Positions 63,734 through 64,000 of a DNA stretch of 64,000 bases are shown in pieces (position 1 is the first letter of the stretch; each line of letters opens with the position of its first letter). This DNA is from Actinopolyspora mzabensis (GTDB lineage Bacteria > Actinomycetota > Actinomycetes > Mycobacteriales > Pseudonocardiaceae), in NCBI RefSeq assembly GCF_900101095.1, contig NZ_FNFM01000001.1, forward strand, positions 310,001-374,000, in the 5' to 3' direction. The notes under the pieces are model-generated. The model was not told where the DNA came from and did not search any database. It was given only the letters and a program-made list of their open reading frames with translations. The position numbers and the translations under genes were made by a program.

Positions 63734-64000
63734 GTGATCGACCTTCTGCTTGACCGCCTCGGACACGACCCGACCGCGTCGGGCACGAAAGGTCGGGTGG
63801 ACGCGACGGCCGAGGACAGCCCGGCCGAGTTCCTGCAGGGTGTGGTGTCCTCGGCCGCCGTCCCCGAGGAGGAAGGCGTCGCGGAGCGCGTCGTGCCCGC
63901 CGGGACGTGGGCCGTGTTCCACTCCGAGGGCGACCCCCCGGAATCCGCGCAGTACATCTGGCGGGACGTGTTCGCCCGGTGGTTCCCCGCCCGAGCCCTA
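63734..64000 (+). CDS. GyrI-like / AraC effector-binding domain, partial
   Basis: Eighty-nine codons run off the right edge. The sequence VPAGTWAVFHSEGDPP and YIWRDVFARWFPA matches the C-terminal half of GyrI-like small-molecule-binding domains found at the end of AraC-type regulators. No helix-turn-helix precedes it; the frame is closed upstream by TGA at 63668. It may be a stand-alone effector-domain protein or the remnant of a regulator. GTG 63734 is the chosen start but is uncertain. Confidence 0.5.
   Translation, partial: MIDLLLDRLGHDPTASGTKGRVDATAEDSPAEFLQGVVSSAAVPEEEGVAERVVPAGTWAVFHSEGDPPESAQYIWRDVFARWFPARAL

Overview
The window is about 64 kb of GC-rich actinobacterial chromosome. 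Several features point to a Pseudonocardiales-type genome (Actinopolyspora or Saccharopolyspora relatives): DUF5753 (Scr1-type) XRE regulators with DUF6879 partners, GTG/TTG starts, a TPR-GGDEF protein, and a housekeeping block that follows the Mycobacterium tuberculosis Rv1098c-Rv1112 order. That block reads fumC, glpX, DUF4245, xseB/xseA, the Rv1109c-like protein, ispH, DUF6542 and later ychF. No rRNA, tRNA, CRISPR array, intact insertion sequence or replication origin was recognised.

Layout. 1-1058: edge of a DUF5753 regulator and a divergent small protein around a perfect 9+1+9 palindrome. 1352-6613: an Nramp-like transporter with altered metal motifs, then a sugar-acid pair (2,5-dioxovalerate dehydrogenase, kdgD) with a divergent LysR regulator. 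6872-10465: a large LuxR/AAA regulator and a stand-alone LysR helix-turn-helix protein. 10875-14558: GuaB1-type enzyme, DUF4288 protein, diguanylate cyclase. 14928-25314: the conserved block fumC to DUF6542. 25528-35583: a sugar island with an RbsACB-type importer, a secreted GH172 (DUF2961) enzyme, a FucI/AraA-like isomerase and an FGGY kinase. Together these could release, import and channel an arabinose-type pentose to the pentose phosphate pathway. 35673-44909: DNA repair and maintenance (rmuC, sbcD-sbcC, DUF2252, ogt, an Ada-AraC-AlkA fusion). 45208-48179: secreted small proteins, a ProC-like protein and ychF. 48215-55704: an accessory stretch with strong hairpins, a decayed regulator, an erythromycin-esterase-like protein, a candidate aspartimide RiPP pair, a DUF6879/XRE module and a BldC/MerR-like protein. 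56051-60746: alpha/beta hydrolase and the gluconate cluster (dehydrogenase, gntP, gntK, FadR-type regulator). 60854-61766: remnants of an IclR regulator and a lactate permease. 62134-64000: TM2 protein, SAM methyltransferase and an AraC effector-domain piece.

Two things stand out. First, a 37-residue Asp/Gly-containing peptide gene (52843-52956) sits six bases ahead of a long PIMT-type methyltransferase, which is the minimal architecture of an imiditide (aspartimide RiPP). Second, a family of about 100-bp palindromes with a GTAG-CGAC-CTAC core occurs four times. Each copy lies 34-48 bases after a stop codon and in the same orientation as that gene, and copies keep their stems through paired base changes. 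This looks like a 3'-end RNA structure or a mobile palindromic unit.
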